Shown here: one piece after another, positions 23,803-35,952 of the stretch | Layout of the letters: each line of letters begins with the position of its first letter | How positions within the stretch are numbered: position 1 is the first letter of the stretch | DNA from: Diploscapter coronatus | Lineage: Eukaryota; Nematoda; Chromadorea; Rhabditida; Rhabditidae | DNA length: 64,000 nucleotides | Assembly (NCBI GenBank): GCA_964036155.1 | Contig: OZ038422.1 | Coordinates: forward strand, 77,461,201 to 77,525,200 | Reading direction: 5' to 3' | Translations under genes and position numbers: made by a program | The notes under the pieces: generated by a model | Told to the model about the DNA's origin: nothing | Seen by the model: only the letters and a program-made list of their open reading frames with translations | The model's database searches: none

Positions 23803-26021
23803 ATGAGCCATCACATCCTCGGAGACGAATCGGGAGAAATCGCACATGTGGAGGATGACAAAAATGTGAGTTTTTTTTATTTATAATTTTCAAAAATGAC
23901 TTTATTTATTTATTTTTTCAGGACGAGGCAAAAATCGTGGACATCGAGGATCGTGAAGAGTACTGGGTCAAGCCGCTGATGACGTACTATTGTCACTGTG
24001 GACATGTAAGTAAATTAAAAAAAGGGAAATTGTAGCAATCTTGTAATTTTCTCAAATGTGTTTAATTCGTCTGATTTGCAGATGGCGATGATTTCCGACA
24101 CTCTGGTTTCCCGACTGCCTTTGCGACAGAGAGACGGCGCTCGAGTCATTGATCCAAACCGAACTACTGCAAAGACGTTCTCAGCACCTGGGGATACCGT
24201 CTATGTTCGGAGGTACAAATTGAGATTTCATTTTTTATTTTCATGCATTTTTGATCAATTTTCCTGTTAGATTTTAGAAATCTACCGTGGAGTTTCATAA
24301 ACCTTAAAAATTCAAGTATTTCAAACAAATTTTCTAAAAGATAAATGGAAAATTCCAGAACCTTGGGCCTAGAGCAGCAATACCGTAAGAACTGCAAGGG
24401 CTGTGGCGTGCCGCTGTTCTACCAACATCCATTCAATCTGAACATCACTTTCATCTTCGACAACGCGCTTCTTTCCGCGCAGGAAGTCGGTGGTTTCAGC
24501 GGTAAAAACGAGGAGCAGATCGCTAAGAAGGTGATTTTCTTGAAATGGAGAAAACTTCAGGATTTGATAGTTTTAAATTTCTTTTGACACAAGTTACTGC
24601 TGAAAAGCTATTGAGATTTTCAAGAATGGAATACATTATGGAAAATCATCAAAAATATGATTTCCAGGTTATCCTGAAACGAAACGTGAAGAATCAAGGC
24701 AAACTCGGCTCGGTTACCATCTCAACTATGGAAGGCGAGGAGGAAGAAGAAATCGAAGCCAGGTATGTAGGATTCATAAAAATGATCTAATTGCTAAAAT
24801 TTATCCTAAAGTTAGGGACCGCCAAGCCCCGCCCCTTTCACTGGGTTCAAAAGTGTCCATAGTTGATAACCCTTTCGATTATCGCCAATTTTTCTTATTT
24901 TATTTTTGTTTTTAGTAATTGATCGGTACATACTATACAATTCGATACTGCTCTTTCACGTGGTGATATCGATTTATTGATCGGGGTGCGAAAAAAGTCC
25001 GCAAATGCGCGTCAAATGCACACCAAATTACGACAATGCTAATATTTCAAGTTATAAAAAAGGTACATTTCATTTTTTTTGATGAATCGGTACACCTAGT
25101 TGAAATGTACAACATATGTAAAAATTAGAAAAATCCTGCGTAGAGCAACTTTTTTCGAGGCAATAATAGATGCTCGCCTTTGCGGTACTGTATCTTGACA
25201 AAGGATCACTGAAATCGTCCGAAAACTTGACTAAAATAAAATTTGATACTCCCTAATTATGATATTCAAAAGAAAAAAACGAAATTTTATCAAAAAATAT
25301 TTTTAAAATTAATTTCAAAATGACCATTTTTTTGTCTTTGCTAAATTGGATCACTCTAGGCATATTTTGAAAGGTACATATTTTTTTATTTGATATTTTG
25401 ATTAGTTGGTCAATTGTCCGTCTTCGGTGAAAAAATCAGAAAAATCCTAGTACCCGCGACTGAGATCCTGATAATTCGCGAAAATATAAAAGAAGCTAAT
25501 GCTGAAATGGAGGAGAGTGCAGAGAAAAAGATCCCCAAAGGCAGGAAAAGGAAAGGGGGAACGAGCGGCATGGTGTCTTTTGCAGATAGGCCACGCCCCT
25601 TTCCCTTGTCCACGAAAAGGAGCGATTTTTCCGATTTTTCGCGTTAAATTTTATCAATTTTTTAATCAGTGACGTATTTTTTCGCGGTTTTTTCGGTGGG
25701 GATATTTAGAGGGGCACCTCAGTCCCTGAAAAATGTAGAAAACATGGTGCCAGAGTGAATTTGGCAGAATGGCTGGCGGTCCCTACCTAAAGTCTGAAAT
25801 TTCACCTAAAAACTAAAACGTTTAACTAAAGCACCAATAATGGACCTAAATCGTAAAAATTCAGAATTAAAAGGTCTATTTTCAGAGAAACCGCGGAATC
25901 CTACACGATGAATGCAAGAATTGTTCAGCAGGCTTTGAAGAGAAAGGGAATGATCAAAAACAGAACCGGCGGAGAACAAGATGGACCCTCTGAGCCCAAG
26001 AAAAGGGGCACTCTTTTGTGA
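23803..26021 (+). CDS. STEEP1/CXorf56 homologue
   Basis: Six exons: 23803-23865, 23922-24005, 24082-24212, 24359-24530, 24668-24762 and 25886-26021; all junctions keep frame. The product of about 220 residues follows human STEEP1 (CXorf56, UPF0428). It has [20 protein letters not shown], a double Cys pair (CHCG and [11 protein letters not shown]) likely to bind zinc, [13 protein letters not shown], and a Lys-rich C-terminus ([12 protein letters not shown]). In vertebrates STEEP1 promotes STING exit from the ER and the protein also occurs in spliceosome preparations; what it does in nematodes is not stated here. Intron 5 carries a 973-bp hAT-like element. AATAAA is at 26049-26054. Confidence 0.9.
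24813..25785. mobile_element. hAT-like non-autonomous transposon in STEEP1 intron 5
   Basis: The element begins TAGGGACCGCCAAGCC and ends GGCTGGCGGTCCCTA, giving near-perfect terminal inverted repeats of about 15 bp. It is flanked by an exact 8-bp duplication, CCTAAAGT, at 24805-24812 and 25786-25793. An 8-bp duplication is the mark of hAT transposases. Its 973 bp hold no transposase; a 77-codon frame (25414-25647) has no recognisable domain. It sits in the sense-strand intron between two in-frame exons and so should be removed by splicing. Confidence 0.85.
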
Positions 26022-26252
26022 TCTCATTTTATGTATTCATTCGTACAAAATAAACTATTCAATACTTTCATCTTTATAAGTTACCGTATTCTGTATTTCT
26101 GCAGATATTTTTATCTGAAATTTTCAATGTTTTTATTTATTATTTTTTTTTTTTGAAAAAGCAGCAGTAATCTGTATTTTCAGATTTTTTACATTAAACT
26201 CTATTTAAAAAAAACTGTTTCATTGCACTTTATCTAATTCAAACGCACTTAT

Positions 26253-26500
26253 CAGGGTTGCTGACGGTCCCAATTTTTCGGACCCGGACCCGCAAAAATT
26301 TTCCAATTTTTCATCCTCTGGACCCCTACCCGGCCCGAGAACCGTCATTTTTACCTCCTAGACCCGGACCCGGCCCGAGAACCGTCATTTTTACCTCCTA
26401 GACCCGGACCCGGCCCGAGAACCGTCATTTTTCCATCCTAGACCCAGAACCGCAAAATGCGGGTTGGGTCGGACCGGGCCGGGTCCATCCAGCAACCCTG
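26253..26500. mobile_element. hAT-like MITE with internal 40-bp repeats
   Basis: A 248-bp element with perfect 11-bp terminal inverted repeats, CAGGGTTGCTG and CAGCAACCCTG. Flanks GCACTTAT (26245-26252) and GTACTTAC (26501-26508) match at 6 of 8 bases, an aged 8-bp target duplication. The interior is GC-rich, unlike its surroundings, and contains a 40-bp tandem repeat, about three copies from 26341, centred on GACCCGGACCCGGCCCGAGA. No coding capacity. Too short to be autonomous. Confidence 0.8.
26301..26460. repeat. 40-bp GC-rich tandem repeat
   Basis: Inside the MITE: the unit ACCGTCATTTTT(A/C)C(C/A)TCCTA plus GACCCGGACCCGGCCCGAGA recurs at 26341, 26381 and 26421 with period 40 and only a few changes; a partial copy precedes it. 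Confidence 0.8.
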
Positions 26501-27159
26501 GTACTTACGCCCTGCGTTTATCGTCCGGTAGCATTAGGACCCCAGTCATCATTTTGTCTGCTGTCTTTTCTGCCTCTCCATTTCCTACGCTCCCTCGCCA
26601 GCTTTACATTCCATTCCCTTCTATTGATTTGAGTTATTCTGCCGCATTTATGATTTTCGGATTATCAGCAAGTGGTTGCTCCCAAAATGGGCTCGTCCTC
26701 TGCGTGCCTCACCCCCGCTCTTTCATCAATTATCGATTTCCCGACTTGCAATTTGGTTTTGTCGCCTTTTTCTATAGGTCACTTGCTACTTTCACAACCA
26801 TTTTTTGCACACCCGCTTCCATTCGTATTTCGCCATTTTCGTTCGAATTTTCGCGAATTTTTATCGATTTTTTATCTGATTACTTTTCTCCTAAAATTCG
26901 AGTTTTTCTCTCAAAGCATTGGAAGATAGTTTGTGAGAAAGAGTCCATTTTATAACTTTGGGAGAAAAGTGTCGAGCGATATTTGTGAAAATCTGAAATT
27001 TTACCGGTATTTTTCTTTCAACTTTAGTAGGCTCCTCCCAGACTCTACTTTGCTTCTGAAACTTGGAGAATAGTTCCAAGAAAAGTTAAATTTGAACTTT
27101 TGCGAGAAAAGTACTCGGGTGATATGTCTGCAAACAGTGAATTTTTTAGGGATTCAATC

Positions 27160-30100
27160 ATGAGTAGTAATGATGCGAACCGTAAAATGCAGTACAAGAA
27201 CACGGGCAAGGACGCCATGCAGAAGAGCAACAGAGTGGATGAGGTAAAAAAAAAAGAAAATTTAAAAACAAAATTATAGACTTATAAAAAATAGAATATT
27301 ACATTACAGACAGTAATATAAAATAATATGCTTTATAAAAAATAATTGAAACATTTTCAGGTAGTCTCGATCAGAAAAGACAAGCGAGAGGATCTGCTGT
27401 CCAAGCGGCGCAACATCACGACCGGAGCTGAGTGAGTACAAATTCATAAAGTAGACCAAAAATAAAGGGACGGACTTTATAAAAAGTTTTGGATGACATT
27501 AAAAATAGAAAAGAGCGTCCTTAATAAATTTCTTTTGAGGGGTGACGAGGCTCCATCCCCGTCGAATCAGAACAACGGGCCCTACGATGCGACTCTTCTC
27601 CACCACATCGTCACAATGGCGCAGTCGCCCGACCCGGCCGTCCAAATGCAGGCTGTTCAGCAGGCGAGTATTCTGCAAGTTGTAAACATCACCTAGTATT
27701 TTTTTTTTCAAAAATGGCTGAACTTTAAACATTTTTTAATGTAGATAAGAAAAAGGATGAATTTTACCAATTTTTCGAGAAAACGAGTGGGTTGTTTTTG
27801 CAGTAACTTTTATATTTGGCGAATTTTGCAGGCTCGCAAGATGCTCTCCTCGGACCGCAACCCACCGATCGACGACCTCATTTCCAGCGGGATTCTGCCC
27901 ATTCTCGTCAACTGCCTCAAGTCCACCGACGTGAATCTGCAATTCGAAGCCGCCTGGGCGCTGACCAACATCGCCTCGGGCACATCGGAGCAGACTCAGG
28001 CCGTGGTGAATGCCGGCGCAGTGCCTCTCTTCCTGCAGCTGCTCTCCAGTGGAAACATGAATGTGTGTGAGCAGGCCGTTTGGGCTCTTGGCAACATTAT
28101 TGGTGATTTATTTTTCTCATAAAATTATTGCCTATTTCTGAGTCTTGGAAAGCTCACCAATTATTTGTTTAAAAATACATTCATCTACAAAGTATGAAAT
28201 TTTTAATTGTGAAAAACGGGTAATTAAATCTTCCAACTTTGCGCAGTAATGTGTAGGAATAGGAGAGAACAAGGAAATGCTCTCCTACTTTTGCACACTA
28301 TCACTTCAAACTACGAGATTTCCGAATTGTCTCAGGAAACTTCTATGTTTCATTATTGGATTTGCAGGTGACGGCCCGCACTACCGCGACTACTGTCTGC
28401 AGTCGGGCATCCTGACACCTCTGTTGGCCTTCATCACTCCCGAAATACCTCTCTCCTTCCTCCGCAACGTCACCTGGGTCATCGTCAATCTCTGCCGCGC
28501 CAAAGAACCTGCCCCTAGGTACAAATTCATGGGTTAAAATTTCGGGTAGAAATCAGGGGTAAATGACGCGCGAATTTTGACGAAAACGAAGCGAGAATTT
28601 TCGAGTCGGGAGTGATTTGTAACAAATTTTAGAGGAAGAACTCGCCTTAAATTTTTTTTCTTACTAATTTCTCCAGATCTAGAATTCTCGTGCATTCATC
28701 ATAGAACTGTTAGACATATAAAGTTTTGCACTAGTTTAGTAGAGCTATGAATTAAATTTCAGTCCCGATGTGGTGAAGTCGATCCTGCCCGCCCTCGTTC
28801 TGCTGATTCATCACGACGACACCAACATTCTCGTGGACACGGTCTGGGCCCTTTCCTACCTGACCGACGGCGGAAATGATCAGATTCAGATGGTTATTGA
28901 TAGTGGGGTGAGTGTAATTTTACTCGTACGATATTTCGAATATTTATCTTTCCACAAGTCCAGAAGATATGAAAAGCGAAATCTACCATAGAGTGTTTCA
29001 TGTAACATTAGAAAATGGTAGAAAAAATTAGCGTTTTTTAAGTTAAGAAGAAAGGGCAAAGATAAAAATCGAGAAAAAAAAAAACAATTGCAGGTGGTAC
29101 CCTTCCTGGTTCCGATGTTGGGTCATCACGACGTGAAAGTGCAGACCGCAGCACTGCGCGCCGTGGGCAACATCGTCACCGGCACAGATGAACAGACCCA
29201 GTTGGTGTTGGACTGCGGAGTCCTCAAGGAAATGCCCGCCCTCCTCTCGCACTACAAGGAGAAAATTAATAAGGTCGGAGAAATGGTTTAATTTATTATT
29301 TTAGAGAAGAAAAATTCATTTATTTTCAATACTTGCAGAAAATCTATAATTTTTATTGATTTTTTTATGAGAATTGTTTTTTTTGTTTCTTATAATTTAC
29401 TGATTTTCAGGAAGCAGTGTGGTTCCTATCGAACATCACTGCGGGCAACCAGAACCAGGTGCAGGCCGTCATCGATGCCGGACTCATTCCCATGATCATC
29501 GCCCTCCTCGACAAAGGAGACTTCCACACTCAGAAGGTACGAGATTCTAATTTCACAGTAAAAAGAACAAAATGTAAGCATAAATACGAGATCTCATAAC
29601 TAGCTTTCTCTAAATTTAGACAATGTTGCTATAGCATTAGTTGATTCGATAAAACTCCCAATTATTAATAGCGTCATAATCGAATTTTGACTAAACAAAT
29701 TAGCTTTATTTAACTTAAAACTAGAATTTTCCAGGAGGCAGCTTGGGCAATTTCGAATGTGACTATCTCCGGCAGACAAGACCAAATCGACCACATGGTG
29801 CAGGCCGGCGTCATTCGTCCCTTCTGCGCCCTCCTCGACTGCAAAGAAGCCCAGATTTTGCAGGTATATTTTTAATTAAAAAAACTTGATTTATTTGCCA
29901 AAAATTGGCATTTTCTTGATTATCAGTTTTTCTAAATGGAAATAATCAAAAATATGAAAAAATCCACTTCTTCTAAACGATTGAGATAATTTTTAGGGCG
30001 AAGAATTATGGAATATTTTAAATTTAGAAATAGTTTGTATCTTCAGGTGGTCCTCGATGGCATCAACAACATCCTGAAGGCCTCGTCGGAGAACCAGGAG

Positions 30101-30742
30101 AAGATCTGCAACCAAATTGAAGAGTGCGGAGGTCTCGACAAAATCGAACTTCTTCAGAACCACGAGAACGAGGAGATCTACAGGCTCACCTATGAGATCA
30201 TCGATACTTATTTCAGGCAAGTTTTAAGGTTTTTTTATTTCAATATTTTTTCTAGAAAGAAATGAGATGAATAATGTGTAGGAATGACCGCATATATTAT
30301 TTCGTTTTGTCTCGTAAGAAAAGAATACGATTTTGAAATATAAAATATAGAAAATCTAAGATAAAAGGATATTTTGTAGAAAGCTAAAATTAAAATTATT
30401 TCAGCACCGACAGTGAAGAGGAGGTGCACGCACAAGGCGGTGCCGCAGCGGCAGGCGGCCCTCAAGGAGGCGGATTCTCATTTGACCCTACTGGATCGGT
30501 AAATTTTTTAATTTTATGCTAGTTTCAAAGTTCCAAATTTAAATATGTTAGATAATGATTATATTCAAATTTTTCTAGAGGGGGTTTATGCAAGAGTCGA
30601 GATTTCACTAGAAACAGCAAAAAAAACAACAAAATATTCAAATTATTGGAATCTCGATAAAAAAATTAATACAATTAAAAACATGATTTTTTAAATATAC
30701 AAATTCCAGGCTCCCCCACCAAACGAAGGCTGGTCGCTGTGA
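27160..30742 (+). CDS. ima-3: importin alpha, IMA-3/KPNA3-4 type
   Basis: This is the nuclear import adaptor that binds classical nuclear localisation signals through ten armadillo repeats and importin beta through its N-terminal IBB domain. The basic IBB runs [16 protein letters not shown]. Hallmarks are [104 protein letters not shown] and [14 protein letters not shown]. The WxxxN array that lines the NLS groove is intact. Twelve exons run from 27160 to 30742. The start chosen is the ATG at 27160, 9 nt after a TTTTTTAG acceptor; an in-frame ATG at 27124 is less likely. Sequence is closer to KPNA3/4 than to germline alphas. Two introns need GC donors (after 27663 and 30216). Confidence 0.95.
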
Positions 30743-31803
30743 GTGTGGACGGCCCCAAGTCAAGCAACCGTCAAGTCCCCACCCACCCAAATTCCTACCC
30801 AAAAATTCACCCTCAAACACCATCCTTGTTCAATCTGAAGAAGCAAACATAAAACACATTATGATTCATTTCTTCCCCAAAACCCATCATTTGGCTCTTT
30901 GTTTTTCATTGATTATTATTTAGATCCGAAAAAACCGAAGTCGTTGATTTTATCTGGCATAAAAATAAATGCGTTTATTTTAAACAACACATTTTAGAAA
31001 CAAAGACATAGCTCCCAATGCTTGATTTATCTAAATTATGAAATGTTCCAGAGGAAAGGCAAACAGTAAAACACTTTCTAAGTGATAAAAAGTAAAAAAG
31101 GGCATAAAGGTACTTTAACTTGCTCTTGATCATTGATGTTATTATTTTTTAAAGAAAAAAATAGGTGCAATGTAGCAAATATGATGACTCTGCGTGTATA
31201 CGAGTCCGACTAGTTTAGATTCGGGGAAAGTTGGGATGAAAGCGATTATGCAAATGCGCTAAGTGGTGAAGTAACTGTTAACTGATGGATGATAAAACGC
31301 CGTAGGCGCGAATCAAGAACTCTTTCACTCAGTCAGTACACCTGAATTTTCACTTTCCATCAACTAGTTTATATCAGAAGAATGTGGAATATTATCATGC
31401 TCTAAAGTTTTGAAGCTAAAACTATCACTTCTCATTCTTAGCTAGTTCATATCATAATCATCTCAATATTGTGCTAAAGTTAAAAGTTCAGCTTAAAATG
31501 ATTTGTTTCTCATGATTAGTGTACCCTAAAATCAGGCATTATCTGCTTTCTGACATTTTCACTTTCTATCAGCCAATTATGATATTATTTTTAGGTATTA
31601 GAATATCATTCTTTAAAATTTCCCTTTCACTTGATTCTATCTTTAGAACGATACAACAACGTTTAGATTTTGAAATTAAATTGCTTGGATAAATTGAATA
31701 ATCAAATATACCCTAAATCTAAACTGAATTATATTCACATTCCGTTTCTCAATTAGTTTCTTTTAGAAAGAAGACTAGAGAACTTTATCTAAAATTTTAG
31801 AGA
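30743..31803. other. intergenic between ima-3 and UNC-93-like gene
   Basis: About 1.06 kb with the ima-3 3' UTR and the presumed promoter of the next gene. AATAAA occurs near 30964 on the plus strand. No coding frame is supported. Confidence 0.5.
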
Positions 31804-33347
31804 ATGTTGGGTTTCAAAACGAGTGCGTTTGAGTTTCTATGCACTTTAATGCTTGGTCTGGGACAAATGTGCATTATGACAGGTCGGAAAATTGTTCTCA
31901 AAAATAATTACCTAAAAATTTAGGATTGAAAATGGCTAACTTCTTATTTTTAGATTAAAAATGATATATCGTATTCTCTCTAATAGGAGGGCACTCTCAA
32001 ATGCCAGAACTACTCATTACTCAACTTAGATTATCTTCAGAAAGTTTTATTATGTTCTATAGAGTGTGTAGAGTGAATTTAGTGTTGTTTTGAAGTGATC
32101 ACGATCATTAGGTGATTTGAAAAATTCAAATTTCTCGAAAACTAGAGGGTTGAAAAATAGAAGGGTATGCCCTTCAGTTAGAGAGAATACGGTACCTATT
32201 TTGAGTTAAAATGCCTTACCTAACTTTGATTTAGGCTATGATACCCAATCATTCGTACTTGAGTCGGTAATTCATTCAGTGTATAGTCGTGATCCGGAAA
32301 GTTTCGACCCTCATGCTGGATATTTCGGGTTTTCATCATTTAAAGTCAAGTCATCGAGCTATTAAATTTAGCCAGGCAACATGTCTAGCGTTCTACATGC
32401 TATCCTGCCTGTTTAGTCCGGCTTTCATAAATCTGGTTGAGCCGAAATGGACCTTATTCATTGCTTCATGTTGCTATACTCTGTATCAAATCGGATTTTT
32501 CTTCCTAAACCAGTATTATTACTACTTCGCATCAGCACTAATGGGGGTTGGATTCGCTCGTAAGTATTTCAACTGTCTTGATCAATTCTCTCGCCCCAAC
32601 GAAACCCTGATAAGTCCTAAGATAATTTTCAATATATGATGACTTTGCGACTCTTAAATTTTTAGTGTTTTACTCCGGTCATGGCTCGTACCTCTGTGCT
32701 CATTCCACGCGTCAAACCCTTGCTGGAAATTCGGCTATCGCTTGGGCCGTCGGTTGTCTGTGCATGCTGCTTGGAGCTGGTATTCTTGCAGCCGTCTTTG
32801 CACTGACCGGAGGAGGCGCTAGTGAAGTCGAAATCGCCGAAGCCGTTGCGGGGGAGATTTTCGGACAGTCGCTGAATTCGAGCAGTGCCGAGAACGGGCA
32901 TGTTGGATACAGGACTTTCAGTGATACGGTATGAATTGATTAAAAAATAGAGAAACGATAAAACCAAAGATAAATTGTTACGAGTAACAAAAGTTATCCA
33001 GGACATCAAATACATGTACGGAGCGCTCGCCCTGGTGACAGTTTGTGCGAACGTCATTTTTGCCCTTTTACCCTCTCGAGAAGTGGAGAATTGCATCGAA
33101 GGAAAGGACCGACCGAAGACCTCTTTCCGTGATCAAATGTACTACATCACATCGACGTTCATGGACTTTAAAATCATCCTTCTCTCTATTCTCTTCATGC
33201 ATTTGGGGTTGTGGACTATGTTTTGGGTAAGAACTCATTGTCAGAGAAGAGTACAGAGAATCTTCCCTCGCCTGAATTCTCTACACTCTAGTCTGTTCAT
33301 TGATTTTTGTTCCTTCTACGTTAGAGGAAGATATTGTAGATTGTGTG

Positions 33348-33378
<31 letters not shown>

Positions 33379-34189
33379 TATAATGAAGGTCACATGTTTT
33401 AGGTAGCCGTCTACCCGACTACCCTAATCTTCAACAATAACCTGGCATCCTACACGTATCTGCCTGCAATCTTTAGTGCTGGTGTAGGAGTGGGTGAAAC
33501 GGCGATGGGGCTATTCATCAATGCGATGAGTGAACGGAATAAGGATTTTGGGCTTCAGGTTTAAAAGCACATAAATTAGGAGTATCTTGAAGTTTCAGCC
33601 GACAATGTACATCGGATCCACCCTTTCAGCTATTGTCATTGCCCTCATCACATTGTCGACTCCCATGCACTCAACGATATCTCCCACCAATGAGCTTCCT
33701 TTGCTAATTGAGCCGAAGTAGTTTTATATTTTGATCGAAAAGTTCATGAATAAGAGATTTATACTTCGAAAGCTGATCTTCATGACCTCACAGTCGCGAA
33801 TCGAATTAGTTGTATTTCAGCATCGTATTCTGCCTATTAGTATCACTCGGTATTGGTCTGGCTGATTGTTGCATGAATAATATCCGAACAGTTATCTGTG
33901 CCTTGGCTATGCCTCACCGAAGAACACAGACATTTTCGGTGTCCAAGTTCTGGCAGGCCTTCGCTGGAGGCGTCATGCTCTTCGTCTCCCCTTACCTGAC
34001 AATGTACCATTACACTGCTATTTTGACGTTCAGGTATAAATTTATATCTGAAATAGAGCATCGATATATCGATTTAGCCTGATACTCTCTTCAATACTAT
34101 TCTTCATAGTAGCGGAAAAAGTGAAGAGGTTCGAAAGGAAAGTGACGATGGAAAATCTTGCCAGAGCGAAGAATCAAGTACTTGTATAA
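31804..34189 (+). CDS. UNC-93/MFSD11-like membrane protein
   Basis: A multi-pass membrane protein of the UNC-93 branch of the major facilitator fold. It has about 11-12 hydrophobic helices, for instance FEFLCTLMLGLGQMCIM, LAFYMLSCLFSPAFINL, YYYFASALMGVGFALFYSGHG, SAIAWAVGCLCMLLGAGILA, ALALVTVCANVIFALL and IVFCLLVSLGIGLADCCMN. The sequence LLSLGIGLADCCMNNIRTVI matches MFSD11 (LLGLGDSCFNTQLLSIL). A conserved polar run GHGSYLCAHSTRQTLAGNSAIAWA corresponds to AQGNCLTINSDEHSIGRNSGIFWA there. About eight exons; the ATG at 31804 lies 3 nt after ATTTTAG. It ends at TAA 34189 with AATAAA near 34217. In C. elegans UNC-93 regulates a two-pore K+ channel; the substrate or partner of this paralogue cannot be told. 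Confidence 0.88.
33341..33379. repeat. TG microsatellite and poly-T
   Basis: In an intron of the UNC-93-like gene: about ten TG units followed by an 18-base T run, immediately before the acceptor region of the next exon. Confidence 0.9.
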
Positions 34190-34242
34190 TGAAGATATAT
34201 TCGTTATCAAAATGTAAAGATAATAAAGTTTAAACTTCCACT

Positions 34243-34835
34243 CTTTAATATATCGAATATTATTAATCATCTGGAGCCAACAAGGAACAATGTTAGAGTA
34301 AAAAATTAAAACAGACTCTTTGAAAGATTCAACCAAGGTGTGACCAGTGGCAAAAGGGTTGTTTTTCGAGGTTTTTTAGTATTAACTAACTGTATTCGAC
34401 CTGAGAATCATAATTTCGGGTTTTTCTCCGACATTTTCAAGTTCGGGGGTCAAATTTCAAAAGTCAGCCTGACACCCCGAAAGCTATATCAGATTGTTCA
34501 GTTCAACGAGCTGAGTCAAATGATGCGAACGTTTTTTTTTGGATCTGGCTCTCCTATCAACATTTGCGGCTAAAACAGTGCAAAAATACCAAAAACACGA
34601 ATTTCGATTTTTCAAAAATAAAGAACATCCCCAAATCATATCCATCGATAGAACATGAAAAGATACAGAAAATACCGAGTAAGTGACTCAAAGATCCAAT
34701 TGCCAAATTCTTTATCCTTCTCATTCAATCCCCAATTCTCGTCTTCCATGAATGGTCATTTTTCCTTTTCTTCCTCACTTATTTTTAGCTTCAATTTGTA
34801 TATTCCCGATACAGAATCTCAACTTGATATGTCAT
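34243..34835 (+). repeat. dispersed repeat, copy 1
   Basis: Shares long stretches with the reverse complement of 44535-44845, for example GATTCAACCAAGG/AG, TTTTTCGAGGTTTTTTAGTATTAACTA, TTGAATC.GAGAATCATAATT.CGGG and the run GAATGGTCATTTTTCC followed by TTTTCTTCCTCACTTATTTTTAG. Copy 1 contains about 260 bp (34430-34700) absent from copy 2. No transposase frame. Confidence 0.8.
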
Positions 34836-35374
34836 TTAAGAGTGGATGTCAGGAAAAATCAAAGTCATAAGGAAGGGGTGCGGAACAGGGGTCCGTCGAT
34901 TTGGTTGATTTTGACATATTTTATTAAAAATAAAATTCTCTATAAAATAAGGCCATTTCCAGCCGGTTCCCCAAGACATCGATGGGGTCAAAATTGCAAA
35001 AAACTGCAATTGGTTGGAGTCACATTTTTGAATATTCTAATTTTCCCGCCAAATTAGCAATCGCCGAAACTCATCGTAGTTACATTATTTGTAGAGTTTT
35101 TCATGGGCTATCCAACGCTGAAAACCCCATCTGATTTGATTCAGAAATAAGAAAGTTATGAATTTTTCCCGGGGTTGAATCTGTTGAAACTTTAAGCTGC
35201 CGTAGTCCTGCATACGATAATTTTTGTTATGAAAAACAAACCACACTACGAGAATCAGCGTGAAAAGATGAACAATATATGTGGAAATCAGCCAAATCTG
35301 AGGACCCCTGGAAACACCCCTTTGCTAAGACTTTGGTTTTTCCTGACATTCACTCTTAAATTCAATTTCAACTA
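34817..35374. mobile_element. large fold-back element
   Basis: Arms of about 100 bp, 34817-34920 and the reverse complement of 35275-35374, align at roughly 75-80%. They share TTTAAGAGTG.ATGTCAGGAAAAA.CAAAGTC, AAGGGGTG, CAGGGGTCC and GATTTGG.TGATTT. The 350-bp centre has no open frame with a domain. It joins or overlaps the right end of repeat copy 1, suggesting nested insertion. No convincing target duplication was found. Confidence 0.65.
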
Positions 35375-35952
35375 GAATTTGATTTACAAATTTTGAGAGC
35401 GATGAGCCAATTTATCCAGTCTATCGATGGTCTTAGAGTGCCAAAATTTTATTCCAAACGAATGTATAACATAACAAGTCGTTAAAAATTAGATTTCATT
35501 TGGAATCTATTTTTAATTTCAATCTGTCAAAAACGAGCACCAGAATAGGTTGAATTTGTAGGAAATTTTGTAAGAAATTGGAGGGATTTTATCTGATTTA
35601 CTGATCTCTAACCATTTCATTTGAAAATTTCATTCAGTTGAAATATAAATTATTAAACATTTATCTGCTAAATATTTTGAATCAAATCCTGTTCTTGATT
35701 CTACCATTGACAGAAATTTGATATTTGGTTTCTTATTTTTTAAATAGAGCAGTTTCAATTTAATTACGAACCTTAAACCAACTTAACACAAATTTAGCTA
35801 AATTATAAATAAAGATAGCAGATGCAATTGAATTTCTAACAACCAGCGAAGGCTGGCATTAGAACAACGAGCGAGTGAGTTCTAGCTACAGCTCTGTATA
35901 ATTGATTATATTGGTCGTATAAATAGTTGATTACTGTGAATAAATAGACAAT

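Larger units (their letters stand above)
26022..27159. other. intergenic between STEEP1-like gene and ima-3
   Basis: Contains the STEEP1 poly(A) signal, a 248-bp transposon (26253-26500) and about 650 bp with no gene. A 163-codon open frame (26464-26955) starts inside the transposon and has no domain; it is treated as chance. Confidence 0.5.

Noticed and set aside
26464..26955. 163-codon plus-strand open frame between STEEP1 and ima-3
   Set aside because: It begins inside a transposon, has no domain, and no splice or poly(A) context supports it.
32662..33096. 144-codon minus frame over the UNC-93-like gene
   Set aside because: Antisense shadow of well-supported membrane-protein exons.
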